A stretch of DNA of 64,000 nucleotides from Microvirga terrae (GCF_013307435.2 NZ_CP102845.1:2850001-2914000); one strand, 5' to 3'. Shown: positions 8,655-18,104, counted from the stretch's first letter. The notes: generated from the letters alone by a model not told the origin. Translations and numbers: made by a program.

Positions 8655-8709
8655 CGAAAACTCCTTCAGTGCGGCTCGCTCAGGTTTGAGCGGCCCCTCG
8701 CAATCACCC

Positions 8710-10224
8710 TCAGGCGACGGCCGATGAGGCCTTGGGCTTCACCAGACGTCCGAGCGCGGTGCTCAGGAGCGGCCCGAACGCAAGCACCAGACCGATCAGC
8801 ATCAGGGTCGTGACGAGACCGTTCGACCAGAAGATCGACAGCGATCCGCGCGACATGATCATGGACTGCCGGAAGGCGTCCTCCGCCTTGTCGCCGAGCA
8901 CCATGGCCAGGACGAGCGGCGCGATCGGATAATCGAGTTTCTTGAACAGGTATCCCACCACACCGAAGGCGAGTGCCAGCCAGAGATCGAAAGGTCGACC
9001 CGCGACCGTATAAGCGCCGATGAAGCACACGACGACGATCACCGGACCGATGATGGCGAACGGAATGCGCAGGATTGATGCGAAGAGCGGAATGGTGGCA
9101 AGCACCATGAGCACGGCCACGATATTGCCGAGATACATGCTGGCGATCAGGCCCCACACGAAGTCCGGCCGTTCGATGAACAGCATCGGTCCGGGGTTCA
9201 GGCCCCAGATCATGAGGCCGCCCATCATGACGGCGGCCGTTGCGGAACCGGGAACGCCGAGGGCCAGCATCGGCAGGATGGCGCTGCTGCCGGCGGCGTG
9301 GTCTGCCGTCTCCGGCGCCACGACGCCTTCAGGCTCGCCCTGCCCAAATCCGTCCTTGCGGCGCGACAGACGCTTGGCAAGACCATAGCTCATGAAGGAG
9401 GCGGCGGTCGGCCCGCCCGGGGTGATGCCCATCCAGCAGCCGATGGCGCTGCTGCGCAGAAGCGTCACCCAGTAGCGCGGCAGGGTCGCGATCGTCTTGA
9501 AGACGTCACGGATCTTGACGCGGGCACGGATGCCGTCGAAGCGCAGCCCCTCCTCCATGGTGAGCATGAGTTCGCCGATGCCGAACAAGCCGATCACCGC
9601 GATGAGGAAGCTGATGCCGGAGAGGAGTTCATTGAACCCGTAGGTGAGGCGCAGGCCGCCCGACACCGTGTCCATGCCGACCGACGCGAAAGCGAACCCG
9701 AGGCCCATGGAGACGACGGTCTTGAACGGAGACGCGGCCCCAAGCCCGATGAAGCTGGCAAAGGCCAGGAAGTAGACGGCGAAATACTCGGGTGAGCTGA
9801 AGCGAAGCGCGAACTTGGCCACCCAGGTCGATAGCACGGTGATGAGGATCACCCCGACCAGGGCGCCGAAGCCAGCCGACAGGAAAGCGAGCGTCAGCGC
9901 CTGGGTCGCCTGGCCCTGACGGGCCATGGGATACCCGTCGAATGTCGTCGCGACGGATGAAGGCTCCCCGGGAATGTTGAAGAGGATCGACGTCGTCGAT
10001 CCGCCGAAGAGCGCGCCCCAGTACATGCTGGTGAGCAGGATGATCGCCGCAACCGGATCCATGGTGAAAGTCAGCGGGAGGAGAAGCGAAACACCGTTGG
10101 GAGCACCGAGCCCCGGCAGGACGCCGACCAGGATGCCCAGTAGGACGCCGACCATCATGAGCATGACATGATAGGTCGTCAGAGCGACCCCGAAGCCATG
10201 AAGGAGTGAAGCGAAATTTTCCAC
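8710..10224 (-). CDS. tctA: Tripartite tricarboxylate transporter large permease TctA
   Basis: A 504-residue, about 12-helix membrane protein. It has the TctA signatures GLGAPNGVSLLLPLTF near residue 40 and, in the middle, GITPGGPTAASFMSYGLAKR followed by LALGVPGSATAAVMMGG. The start is GTG at 10224 with GGAGACAGGTC upstream. It forms the transport channel with TctB (10249-10728) and takes ligand from the TctC binding protein. The operon context points to a C4 sugar acid rather than citrate as substrate (inference). Confidence 0.95.
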   Translation of the reverse strand: MENFASLLHGFGVALTTYHVMLMMVGVLLGILVGVLPGLGAPNGVSLLLPLTFTMDPVAAIILLTSMYWGALFGGSTTSILFNIPGEPSSVATTFDGYPMARQGQATQALTLAFLSAGFGALVGVILITVLSTWVAKFALRFSSPEYFAVYFLAFASFIGLGAASPFKTVVSMGLGFAFASVGMDTVSGGLRLTYGFNELLSGISFLIAVIGLFGIGELMLTMEEGLRFDGIRARVKIRDVFKTIATLPRYWVTLLRSSAIGCWMGITPGGPTAASFMSYGLAKRLSRRKDGFGQGEPEGVVAPETADHAAGSSAILPMLALGVPGSATAAVMMGGLMIWGLNPGPMLFIERPDFVWGLIASMYLGNIVAVLMVLATIPLFASILRIPFAIIGPVIVVVCFIGAYTVAGRPFDLWLALAFGVVGYLFKKLDYPIAPLVLAMVLGDKAEDAFRQSMIMSRGSLSIFWSNGLVTTLMLIGLVLAFGPLLSTALGRLVKPKASSAVA

Positions 10225-10248
10225 GACCTGTCTCCGTCCGGATGGGGG

Positions 10249-10728
10249 CTAGTAAAGGCCCAGAGCGGCTTCGAGCGGACCCTTCATGAGAGGAACCTGG
10301 AACGCCACCTCGAGCACGAAGTAGAAGATCACGGCTGCGGCGATGCCCGATGCGATGGAAACCGCGAGCCGGTACTTTCCCTGCACTCGCATGACGAAGG
10401 CGAGATACAGCGCCGTCGCCACGTAGAGGCCGAGGAGACGGGCTACCACCACGAAGGCCAGCATGGGCACGAAGAACGATGCCACGCGCTTGGCCTCCTC
10501 CTTGTGCAGGAAGACCGATTGCAACCCATGACGTCCGACCGTCGCACGGACCAAATTGCCGATGCTGGCAGCGACGACCAGCAGGCCGATGTAGAACGGG
10601 AATGCCCCGGGCTCAGGCCCTGCGTCTCCCCAACCGATCCCGAACTCCAGAGCGCCGACGACCGCCGCGAGCCCAAGGCCTGCGGTCAGTGTGGCGGTTC
10701 CGATCTCAGCGCTGAAACGAGAAATCAT
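10249..10728 (-). CDS. tctB: Tripartite tricarboxylate transporter small permease TctB
   Basis: About 159 residues from the ATG at 10728 (MISRFSAEIG), with four predicted membrane helices and the PGAFPFYIG loop typical of TctB. The longer frame to 10800 would read through a strong hairpin and is not preferred. It lies between tctC and tctA. The ribosome site is weak (GGACGGACGCG), in line with the low expression expected of small permease subunits. Confidence 0.9.
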   Translation of the reverse strand: MISRFSAEIGTATLTAGLGLAAVVGALEFGIGWGDAGPEPGAFPFYIGLLVVAASIGNLVRATVGRHGLQSVFLHKEEAKRVASFFVPMLAFVVVARLLGLYVATALYLAFVMRVQGKYRLAVSIASGIAAAVIFYFVLEVAFQVPLMKGPLEAALGLY

Positions 10729-10768
10729 CGCGTCCGTCCCGGTTCGATGGATGATGCATGCAGGAGGA

Positions 10769-10793
10769 GCCGGCGGAGCTGTCCTCCGCCGGC
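10769..10793 (-). promoter_or_regulatory. Intercistronic hairpin after tctC
   Basis: A perfect 10-bp stem (GCCGGCGGAG at 10769-10778 with CTCCGCCGGC at 10784-10793) and 5-nt loop lies in the 81-bp gap between the tctC stop and the tctB start. It has no U-run, so it is more likely an mRNA-stabilising or attenuating hairpin that sets the ratio of binding protein to permease than a full terminator. Confidence 0.6.
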
Positions 10794-10809
10794 CGTTCAC
10801 ATTCTGCCG

Positions 10810-11805
10810 TTAGCGAACGACCCAGCCTTCACCCTCGAAGACCTTGCGGTTCTTGGCGTCGTCGGCGGCGATGAAGCTTTTCAGATCCTGACCGGCCAGG
10901 AACTTGTCGGTCTGGGAGGTGCGCTCGATGTATTCCTTCCACTCCGGCGTCTCGCTCACCTTCTTCAGGACGTCGGCGTAGAACGCGACGGCCTCGGCCG
11001 GAACGCCGCCCGGCAGCCATACGGTGCGCGGCATCTGGAACTGATCGATCGGAATGCCTGCTTCCTTGCAGGTCGGGATGTCCGACCAGCCCATCGTGGC
11101 TGTGACCTTGACGCCGCCCTGGAGGCGGGTAGGGCTGAAGACGCACAGCGGAGTGATCGCTCCGGCCTTCCACTGGCCGGCATTCTCGTTCGGATTGTTG
11201 GTGTTGGAGTCGATATGCCCGCCGGCAAGCTGCACACCGGCCGCACCGCCGCCCTGGAACGGCACGTAGATGAACTTGGCGCCGGTCGCATCCTGGATCA
11301 GGCTGGTGAGGGTCTGGTCCGTGTCCTTGGACTGGCTGCCGCCCATCTTGAAGGTGTCGGGTTTCGCCTTAACGGCTTCGATGTAGCTCTTGGCATCCTT
11401 GTAGGGAGAATCGGCCTTGACCCAGAGCAGGAACTCGTCGAGGGCCATGGCCGCCACGGGGGTCAGCTCATCGGGCTTGTAGGCGAGCTTCGCGACGTAT
11501 GGCAGGAGATAGGCGTTGTTCGTGCCGAAGGTCAGCTTGTGGCTGTCGCCCGTCGCGACCTTCGTATAGATGAAACCTTCCGCGCCACTTCCGCCGCCCT
11601 TGTTGGTGACGACGATGGGCTGCTCCATCAGCTTGTGCTTGGCGATGATAGACTGCACGACGCGGGCGAAGTTGTCGGTGCCGCCGCCGGGTGCCGACGT
11701 GACGATGAATTCGACCGGCTTCGTGGGCTTCCAATCCGCCTGTGCGAAGCCGCTGAATGTCACCGCGACGGCCGTAGCTACCAACCATGAAGTCTTCTTG
11801 AGCAT
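10810..11805 (-). CDS. tctC: Tripartite tricarboxylate transporter substrate-binding protein TctC/Bug
   Basis: A 331-residue periplasmic protein. The start at 11805 has GGGAGGAAGAAC upstream; the longer frame adds 65 residues that do not fit the family. Residues 1-23 are a Sec signal peptide (MLKKTSWLVATAVAVTF...AQA-D). The Bug-family motif around the first ligand loop (TSAPGGGTDNFAR) and the second loop (TNKGGGSGAEGFIY) are present. It captures the carboxylated substrate for TctAB. It is second in the operon behind pdxA2. Confidence 0.93.
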   Translation of the reverse strand: MLKKTSWLVATAVAVTFSGFAQADWKPTKPVEFIVTSAPGGGTDNFARVVQSIIAKHKLMEQPIVVTNKGGGSGAEGFIYTKVATGDSHKLTFGTNNAYLLPYVAKLAYKPDELTPVAAMALDEFLLWVKADSPYKDAKSYIEAVKAKPDTFKMGGSQSKDTDQTLTSLIQDATGAKFIYVPFQGGGAAGVQLAGGHIDSNTNNPNENAGQWKAGAITPLCVFSPTRLQGGVKVTATMGWSDIPTCKEAGIPIDQFQMPRTVWLPGGVPAEAVAFYADVLKKVSETPEWKEYIERTSQTDKFLAGQDLKSFIAADDAKNRKVFEGEGWVVR

Positions 11806-11863
11806 CGTTCTTCCTCCCTGTGATGTTTCCAACCGATGGCGTCGGCTGTTGGAACTGGCTGTT

Positions 11864-12937
11864 CTAGGAATTGACGGCTGACAATCTCGGCTGCTCTGCC
11901 TCCGAACGGCGGGCGCGCACTTCAGCGCCCATGCGGATGGCGAGAGAGAGAGCCTCTCGGCTGGCGCCGAGATTCGCGATGCCGCGGCCGGCGATCTCAT
12001 AGGCCGTGCCGTGAGCCGGCGTGCAGATCGGGAACTCGAAGCCGCCGATCAGCGTCACGCCGCGGTCGAAACCCATTAGCTTCATCGCGATCTGACCCTG
12101 GTCGTGGTACATGGTAAGGACGGCGTCGAAATCGCCGTTCTTGGCGCGCAGGAAGACCGTGTCCGACGGGAAGGGTCCTTCGACCGTGAAGCCCTGAGCC
12201 TGCGCCTGACGAACGGCCGGTTCGATGATGTCGATTTCCTCGGTGCCGAAATTGCCGCCGTCCCCGGCGTGCGGGTTGAGGCCGGCGACGGCGATCCGCG
12301 GCGGGTTGAAGCCCGCAGCCCGCATGCACTGGTTGGCCAGCGACAGCGACCGTAGGATCGCTTCCTCGGAGATCGCGGCGGCAACCTGCGACAGCGGGAT
12401 ATGGGATGTCACGCGGGCGTTCCAGGTCTGCCCCAGAACATTGAACTCGCTTGCGGCCACTGACGTCTTGAGAACGTCGCGTACGAAACGGATCTCGTCG
12501 TCGTATCCGTCATAAGCAAGGCGCATGGCTTTCTTGTTGAAGGGCGTGAAGAACACCGCATCGGCGCGACCGGACTGGGCGAGCAGCAGGGCACGGCGGA
12601 AGTTCTCGGTCGCGAAGACTCCGCCTTCCAGCGTGGCCGTGGCAGGCACAACCCGATCCGGGCTGAGATTCTTCAGATCAATGAAGACCGGGCGGCTGGC
12701 GTGATTCGGGATCGCCTGCTCGGACGCGACAACCTCCACATCAACGGCGACACCGGCCACCTTGGCGCCGCGCTCCAGGATCCGAAGATCGCCGAAGATC
12801 ACGAGGTCGGCGCCGGAGCGGAACTCTTCTGACGCGATGAGCTTGGCAGCCAACTCGGGGCTGATGCCGGCAGGATCGCCCATGGCGAATGCGACGGTCG
12901 GCTTTTCGGATGGGGTCGGCAACGATGGAGCGCTCAC
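11864..12937 (-). CDS. pdxA2: PdxA2-type four-carbon acid sugar phosphate dehydrogenase
   Basis: A PdxA-superfamily NAD-dependent dehydrogenase of about 357 residues. The three metal-binding histidines are visible in VTSHIPL, LNPHAGDGG and MYHDQGQ, and the N-terminus shows the AMGDPAGISPELAAK signature. The GTG at 12937 with AAGAGG upstream is preferred over ATG 12994, which would start inside the palindromic operator region. Beside OtnK-type genes it is better read as PdxA2 (D-threonate or D-erythronate 4-phosphate dehydrogenase giving dihydroxyacetone phosphate) than as the vitamin B6 enzyme. It is the first gene of its operon. No separate DtnK or DerK kinase gene is visible. Confidence 0.85.
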   Translation of the reverse strand: MSAPSLPTPSEKPTVAFAMGDPAGISPELAAKLIASEEFRSGADLVIFGDLRILERGAKVAGVAVDVEVVASEQAIPNHASRPVFIDLKNLSPDRVVPATATLEGGVFATENFRRALLLAQSGRADAVFFTPFNKKAMRLAYDGYDDEIRFVRDVLKTSVAASEFNVLGQTWNARVTSHIPLSQVAAAISEEAILRSLSLANQCMRAAGFNPPRIAVAGLNPHAGDGGNFGTEEIDIIEPAVRQAQAQGFTVEGPFPSDTVFLRAKNGDFDAVLTMYHDQGQIAMKLMGFDRGVTLIGGFEFPICTPAHGTAYEIAGRGIANLGASREALSLAIRMGAEVRARRSEAEQPRLSAVNS

Positions 12938-12994
12938 AGCAACCTCTTCTCGGGATGACGACGGAACGTTAACATCCGTAAATTTCGTACGCAA

Positions 12995-13007
12995 GTATGC
13001 TGCATAC
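12995..13007. promoter_or_regulatory. Candidate GntR operator between pdxA2 and gntR
   Basis: A perfect inverted repeat, GTATG-CTG-CATAC, sits in the 133-bp gap between the divergent starts of pdxA2 (12937) and the GntR gene (13071), within an AT-rich patch. Its placement suits an operator controlling both arms of the tetronate module. Assigned by symmetry and position. Confidence 0.45.
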
Positions 13008-13070
13008 AGAATTTTGTTTGCGACGATCTAGAGAAAGGTTGTATAGAGGGGTCAATCCCCGTGAGGATCT

Positions 13071-13790
13071 GTGGAAACACGGCAAAGTATGGAACGAGCC
13101 ATGGCATCTGAGGCCACCCCCCTGCTGATCGACGACCTCGATTCGCGTGGGCCCATCGTCCGCCCTACCCTCCACGACGCCATCGTGGCGCGGGTTCGCG
13201 ACATGATCATCGAAGGCGAGCTGTCTCCGGGAACCCGCCTCCACGAGGGCAACCTCGGCAAGATGCTGGGGGTCTCGCGCACACCTTTGCGGGAAGCGCT
13301 CAAGTTTCTGGTCAGCGAGGGATTGCTGGAGCTCTCACCCGGGCGAGGCGCGGTCGTGCGCCAGTTCAGCGCGAAGGACGTGCATGACAGTCTGATCGTG
13401 CTGGGCAATCTTGAAGGTCTTGCTGGGCGGTTGGCCTGTGAAAACGCCACCGATCAGGAAATCCGCGAGGTCCGGCAGCTGCATGACCATATGATGGACA
13501 TGTATGAGAAGCGCGACCGCCTTCCCTATTTCAAGCTCAACCAGAGCATCCACTCGTCGATCCTCCGGCTCTCCAAGAACGAGGCTCTGGCCTCGGTGCA
13601 CAACGTTCTGCAGGCCCGGCTGAAGCGCATCCGCTACATCGGCAATGAAGGACCTGAGAAATGGTCCGGCGCCGTGGCCGACCATGTCGAGATGATCGAG
13701 GCTCTCGAAGCGCGCCATGCCGACCGGCTGTCCACGATCCTGAACGCCCATATGCTGAAGACTTGGGAGCGCGTCAGGCACGCGATCTGA
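13071..13790 (+). CDS. GntR-family regulator of the tetronate module (FCD type)
   Basis: A 239-residue regulator with a GntR winged helix at residues about 27-92 (TLHDAIVARVRDMIIEGELSPG, then LGVSRTPLREALKFLVSEGLLEL) and a C-terminal FCD helical domain (NQSIHSSILRLSKN...DHVEMIEALEARHA). The GTG at 13071 has GAGG 4 nt upstream; ATGs at 13089 and 13101 are alternatives. It heads the arm encoding OtnC, OtnI and OtnK and diverges from the pdxA2-tct arm. It is probably a repressor released by a tetronate or its phosphate (inference). Confidence 0.9.
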   Translation: METRQSMERAMASEATPLLIDDLDSRGPIVRPTLHDAIVARVRDMIIEGELSPGTRLHEGNLGKMLGVSRTPLREALKFLVSEGLLELSPGRGAVVRQFSAKDVHDSLIVLGNLEGLAGRLACENATDQEIREVRQLHDHMMDMYEKRDRLPYFKLNQSIHSSILRLSKNEALASVHNVLQARLKRIRYIGNEGPEKWSGAVADHVEMIEALEARHADRLSTILNAHMLKTWERVRHAI

Positions 13791-13833
13791 TAGCCGCTCC
13801 CATTCAGTCACCATTCATTGCGAGGGCCCGGAC

Positions 13834-14553
13834 ATGAGCCATGAGAACCAGATTCGCGAGATGATCTGCCGATTCGGGCGGTCATTGTTCGAACGCGGCC
13901 TGACCGCCGGATCCTCGGGCAACATCTCGGTCCGTTTGAGCCACGGGGGCTGGCTGACGACGCCGACCAACAGCTCCCTGGGCTTTCTCGACCCGGCGCG
14001 CTTGAGCAAGCTTGATGCGGACGGCCGTCTCGTCGAGGGCGATGCGCCGACCAAGGAACTGCCCCTTCATTCGGCGCTCTACGCGACCCGCCCGGATGCA
14101 GGCGCAATCGTTCACCTGCACTCCACGCATTCCGTCGCCGTTTCGATGCTGCCGGACATCGATCCCGCAAATGCCCTGCCGCCCCTGACGGCCTACTACG
14201 TCATGCGGGTCGGGCGGACAGCCCTCGTTCCCTATTACCGGCCGGGAGATGCGGCCGTGGCCGATGCGATCCGAGGCCTTGCCGGACGCTACAGCGCCGT
14301 TCTTCTGGCCAATCACGGCCCCGTGGTGGCTGGCAAGGATCTGGAAGCCGCTGTCTATGCCACTGAGGAATTGGAGGAGACCGCGAAGCTGCGCCTCCTT
14401 CTTCATGGGCTCAACCCTCGTCTTCTGACCCGTGCCCAGGTGCGGGACCTGGTGGCTCACTTCAAATTGGACGAGGCGATCGCCGAAGAGACCTCCGACG
14501 CTTCTCAGGACTGCTGTTCCGCGTCGCACCACCCCTCCCACAAATGCGGATGA
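13834..14553 (+). CDS. otnC: 3-oxo-tetronate 4-phosphate decarboxylase, class II aldolase family
   Basis: A 239-residue class II aldolase/adducin-fold protein. It has the phosphate-binding GLTAGSSGNISVR segment near residue 26, the TKELPLHSALY motif with the catalytic acid, the zinc pair in HLHSTHS near residue 95, and a third histidine region, ANHGPVV. In the tetronate pathway OtnC decarboxylates 3-oxo-tetronate 4-phosphate to dihydroxyacetone phosphate. The adjacent OtnI and OtnK genes make this more likely than fuculose-phosphate aldolase. An odd His/Cys-rich tail (CCSASHHPSHKCG) ends the protein and may bind metal. Confidence 0.9.
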   Translation: MSHENQIREMICRFGRSLFERGLTAGSSGNISVRLSHGGWLTTPTNSSLGFLDPARLSKLDADGRLVEGDAPTKELPLHSALYATRPDAGAIVHLHSTHSVAVSMLPDIDPANALPPLTAYYVMRVGRTALVPYYRPGDAAVADAIRGLAGRYSAVLLANHGPVVAGKDLEAAVYATEELEETAKLRLLLHGLNPRLLTRAQVRDLVAHFKLDEAIAEETSDASQDCCSASHHPSHKCG

Positions 14554-14557
14554 ACCG

Positions 14558-15370
14558 ATGCCACGCTTCTCGGCCAATCTAGGCTTCCTTTTCACCGAGC
14601 TTCCCGAGATCGACCGGGTCGGAGCCGCGGCCGCGGCCGGGTTCAAGGCCGTCGAGATGCATTGGCCCTACCAGGTGCCCGCTGAGGAGATGCGTGCCGC
14701 CCTGACCCGCAGCCAAGTGACCGTGCTTGGACTGAACACGCCAGTCGGGAACGCTGCTGCGGGCGATTTCGGGCTCGGAGCCCTGCCGGGTCGCGAGAGC
14801 GAGTTCCAGAAGGCCATCGAACAGGCGGTTTCCTACGGACATGCGATCGGCGCGTCTGCGGTCCACTGCATGTCCGGGCTGGTCGCCCCTGATGCCGCCT
14901 CGGCGGCCGAGAGAACCTTCGTGGCCAATCTGAAGCTGGCTGCCGACAAGGCCGCCCAGGCCGGAATGACCGTGCTCATCGAACCGATCAACCACCGCGA
15001 CAAGCCGGGATACTTCCTGCACACCGTCGAGCAAGCCGCGTCGATCATCGACCAGGTCGGGCGGCGGAACGTGAAGATCATGTTCGACTGCTATCATACC
15101 CAGATCATGCAGGGCGATCTCACGCGGCGGCTCAAGGACTTCCTCGACGTGATCGGCCATGTCCAGATCGCCGCGGTGCCGAGCCGTGCTGAACCGGACG
15201 AGGGCGAGATCGACTACCGCACCCTCTGCCGATCCCTCGACGATATGGGATATGGCGGCTGGATCGGCGCCGAGTACAAGCCCCGCGGCCGTACGGAAGA
15301 CGGCCTCGGCTGGCTGTCGGCCTGGAGCGAGCCTCAACCCTCCTCGAACGCCAAGGGAGCCGCGGAATGA
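14558..15370 (+). CDS. otnI: 2-oxo-tetronate isomerase (hydroxypyruvate isomerase family)
   Basis: A 270-residue xylose-isomerase-like TIM barrel starting at 14558, 4 bp after the otnC stop. Family features are NLGFLFTELPEIDRV at the start, GFKAVEMHWPY, the metal ligands in LIEPINHRDKPGYFL and MFDCYHTQIM, and the C-terminal GAEYKPRG. OtnI interconverts 2-oxo- and 3-oxo-tetronate. It overlaps otnK by 4 bp (ATGA). Confidence 0.92.
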   Translation: MPRFSANLGFLFTELPEIDRVGAAAAAGFKAVEMHWPYQVPAEEMRAALTRSQVTVLGLNTPVGNAAAGDFGLGALPGRESEFQKAIEQAVSYGHAIGASAVHCMSGLVAPDAASAAERTFVANLKLAADKAAQAGMTVLIEPINHRDKPGYFLHTVEQAASIIDQVGRRNVKIMFDCYHTQIMQGDLTRRLKDFLDVIGHVQIAAVPSRAEPDEGEIDYRTLCRSLDDMGYGGWIGAEYKPRGRTEDGLGWLSAWSEPQPSSNAKGAAE

Positions 15371-16629
15371 AGCTCGGGTGTATCGCCGATGATCTGACCG
15401 GAGCGACCGACCTCGCTCTCATGCTGGCCCGGGAGGGGTTGCGGACCATCCAGACGATCGGCGCGCCGCGGCCGGAACTCGACCTGTCGGGAGCTGATGC
15501 GGTCGTGGCAGCGCTGAAATCCCGGACCATCCCGGCGATGGAGGCCATCGATCAATCCCTTGCCGCCGCGCAGATCCTGAGAACCGCCGGCGCCGAGCAC
15601 CTGTTCTTCAAGTACTGCTCCACTTTCGATTCCACTGACGAGGGCAATATCGGACCGGTCACCGACGCGCTTCTCACCTTCACGGGAAGCGACTTCACGC
15701 TCGCCTGCCCGGCCTTTCCGGCCAATGGCCGCACGGTCTACAAGGGCCATCTCTTCGTGAACGGGGTACCGCTGCACGAAAGCAGCATGAAGGACCATCC
15801 GCTCACCCCGATGCGGGATTCCAATCTCGTGCGGGTTCTGCAGCGCCAGACCAAGCGGCCGGTTGGGCTCGTCGCCTACGAAGACGTGGAAGCCGGTCCG
15901 GACGCCATCCGGGCCGCCTTTGCGCGCGAGAAGGCCGCCGGCCACCAGATCGTGATCGTCGATGCCCTGAGCGACGACCACCTTCGGGCCATCGGGCTTG
16001 CGGCTGCCGATCTTCCCCTCATGACCGGAGGATCGGGGGTCGCGATGGGGCTGCCTGCCGCCTACCGGCGGGGCGAGCGCAACGCCTCCCCGGCCTCCAC
16101 CGGCTTCGACGCTCCTGCCGGCCGCAGCATCATCCTGGCCGGCTCGTGCTCCAGCGCGACCCGCGCTCAGGTCAAGGCCGCGATCGAAGCCGGGATCCCG
16201 ACGCTCCGCCTCGACGCGCTGGACCTCGCCTCAGGGGCCATGACGGCGGGCACGGCCCTCGACTGGCTGAACGCGCAGGCGACGACCGGACCGGCCCTCA
16301 TCTACTCCACGGCGACGCCCGAGGAGGTCCAGGCCGTCCAGAACAGGCTCGGGCGCATGAATGCCGGAGAGATCGTCGAGCGGACCCTCGCGGAGATCGC
16401 GAAGGCGCTGCCCGGCCTCGGCTTCACCCGCCTCATCGTGGCCGGCGGCGAGACGTCCGGCGCGGTCGTGAACGCCCTCGATGTCGATGCGCTGGCGATC
16501 GGCCCCGAGATCGACCCGGGCGTCCCGTGGACCCGGTCACTCGCGGGGATCGACCTCGCCCTCGCCCTCAAGTCGGGGAATTTCGGCACCCCTGACTTCT
16601 TCCTGAAGGCCTGGACCATGCTTCGGTAG
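15367..16629 (+). CDS. otnK: 3-oxo-tetronate 4-kinase, DUF1537 family
   Basis: A 420-residue four-carbon acid sugar kinase. The N-terminal substrate domain opens with LGCIADDLTGATDLALML, the family hallmark, and contains FFKYCSTFDST. The C-terminal nucleotide domain shows ILAGSCSSATRAQV and the glycine-rich IVAGGETSGAVV. It phosphorylates 3-oxo-tetronate so that OtnC can decarboxylate it. Overlapping starts with otnI indicate coupled translation. The order otnC-otnI-otnK matches described tetronate clusters. Confidence 0.93.
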   Translation: MKLGCIADDLTGATDLALMLAREGLRTIQTIGAPRPELDLSGADAVVAALKSRTIPAMEAIDQSLAAAQILRTAGAEHLFFKYCSTFDSTDEGNIGPVTDALLTFTGSDFTLACPAFPANGRTVYKGHLFVNGVPLHESSMKDHPLTPMRDSNLVRVLQRQTKRPVGLVAYEDVEAGPDAIRAAFAREKAAGHQIVIVDALSDDHLRAIGLAAADLPLMTGGSGVAMGLPAAYRRGERNASPASTGFDAPAGRSIILAGSCSSATRAQVKAAIEAGIPTLRLDALDLASGAMTAGTALDWLNAQATTGPALIYSTATPEEVQAVQNRLGRMNAGEIVERTLAEIAKALPGLGFTRLIVAGGETSGAVVNALDVDALAIGPEIDPGVPWTRSLAGIDLALALKSGNFGTPDFFLKAWTMLR

Positions 16630-16709
16630 GGCGGCGGCCCAAGAGAACGATCCATTCGGCGGCACATGAGACCGGTGGCGACCGCTTACCGGAACGGGAG
16701 AGATGCGCG

Positions 16710-18104
16710 ATGAACTACCATGATTTCTATGCGAAGGCTGGCCGCCCGGTGGAGACCTGCGTGGTCGGCACGGGCGGCTTCGGCCAGAGCTTCCTGGCGC
16801 AGGCTCAGCGCGTTACCTTGATGGATGCTCGCATCGCCGTCGATCTCACGGCCGAGAGTGCAGCCGCGGGCCTGAAGGCCGCCGGCATCGATCCGCGCCG
16901 GATCCACATCTGCGAGTCGGCCCGTGACGCGCAAGCCGCCTGGGAGCGTGGCGGCTATATCGCCACAAAGGACCTCGCGCTCGTGTCCGATCTGCCCTTC
17001 GATGTGGTCGTCGAGGCGACCGGGCAGCCGCAGGCGGCCGCCCGTCATGCGCTGCTCTCGGTCGAGAGCGAGAAGCACCTTGCGCTCGTCACGAAGGAGC
17101 TCGACAGCGTGGTCGGGCCCGGCCTCAAGGCTCTGGCGGCCGAGCGCGGCCGGGTCGTCACGACGGTCGACGGCGATCAGCCGAGCCTGCTCATCGGTCT
17201 CGCCACCTGGGCCGAGGTGATGGGCTTCCACATCGTCGCGGCCGGCAAGTCGAGCGAATACGACTTCGTCTTCGATCCCTCCTCCGGACATCTCGCCAGC
17301 AACGAGCGCTCCGCCGAAAACGTGGACCTGAACGCTCATTGGACTCTCGGCGCACGGGACGTCGATGAGATCCTCGCCGCCCGGCACCAGGCCATCGCGG
17401 GCTTCCCGCAGCGCGCCGTGCCGGATCTGTGCGAACTCATGGTCGTTGCGAACGCTACCGGCCTCCAGCCTGACCGTTTCGACCTCCACGCGCCGCTCGC
17501 GCGCATCAGCGAGGTTCCGACGATCTTCTCGCAGCGGGACGACGGCGGCATTCTCTCGGGCACTCGGCGCCTCGACGTGTTCCACTGCCTGCGCAAGCCG
17601 GACGAGGTCAGCTTCGCGGGCGGCGTCTTCGTGGTCGTCCGCTGCGACGATGCGAAGAGCTGGGACATGCTGGCCCAGAAGGGACATATCGTCAGCCGGA
17701 CGGGAGCGAACGCCATGGTGTTCCTGCCGCGGCACCTGCTCGGCCTCGAGGCCGCCACCAGCATTCTCGATGCCGCCGTCCACGGGATGTCGGGCTACGG
17801 GTCCGACTACCAGCCGCGCTACGACCTGATCGCCGTCGCGACCGAGAACCTGCCGGCCGGCACGGCCCTGGCCATGGGCGGGCATCATCATACGATCTCC
17901 GGCGTGACCGCCGAGTTCCGGCCCGCCGGGCCTCTGGGGACAAGCGCACCTGCCCCATTCTACTTGGCCGCCGATTGCCGGCTGGCGAATTCGGTCTCAA
18001 AGGGCCAGGAAATCCGCATGAGCGATCTCGAGCACCCGGAGGGATCGGCCCTGACGCGACTGCGCCGGGAGCAGGATGCGCGCTTCTTCGGACACCGGTC
18101 GTAG
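16710..18104 (+). CDS. Predicted homoserine dehydrogenase-like oxidoreductase with C-terminal SAF domain
   Basis: A 464-residue protein of the COG4091 type. It has an N-terminal Rossmann motif (CVVGTGGFGQSFLAQA) and a dehydrogenase core with the DVVVEATGQPQAAARHA and VTKELDSVVGP segments. The last about 90 residues form an SAF-like domain (LIAVATENLPAGTALAMGGHHH). The start has GGGAGAG upstream. It lies 80 bp after otnK in the same direction and probably belongs to the operon. The reaction is not established for the family; a role oxidising or branching a sugar acid or lactone in this pathway is a guess from context. Confidence 0.75.
   Translation: MNYHDFYAKAGRPVETCVVGTGGFGQSFLAQAQRVTLMDARIAVDLTAESAAAGLKAAGIDPRRIHICESARDAQAAWERGGYIATKDLALVSDLPFDVVVEATGQPQAAARHALLSVESEKHLALVTKELDSVVGPGLKALAAERGRVVTTVDGDQPSLLIGLATWAEVMGFHIVAAGKSSEYDFVFDPSSGHLASNERSAENVDLNAHWTLGARDVDEILAARHQAIAGFPQRAVPDLCELMVVANATGLQPDRFDLHAPLARISEVPTIFSQRDDGGILSGTRRLDVFHCLRKPDEVSFAGGVFVVVRCDDAKSWDMLAQKGHIVSRTGANAMVFLPRHLLGLEAATSILDAAVHGMSGYGSDYQPRYDLIAVATENLPAGTALAMGGHHHTISGVTAEFRPAGPLGTSAPAPFYLAADCRLANSVSKGQEIRMSDLEHPEGSALTRLRREQDARFFGHRS

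Noticed and set aside
11864..12937. PdxA as the vitamin B6 biosynthetic enzyme
   Set aside because: Its operon encodes a transporter and tetronate catabolism, and no other B6 or ksgA-type neighbour is present.
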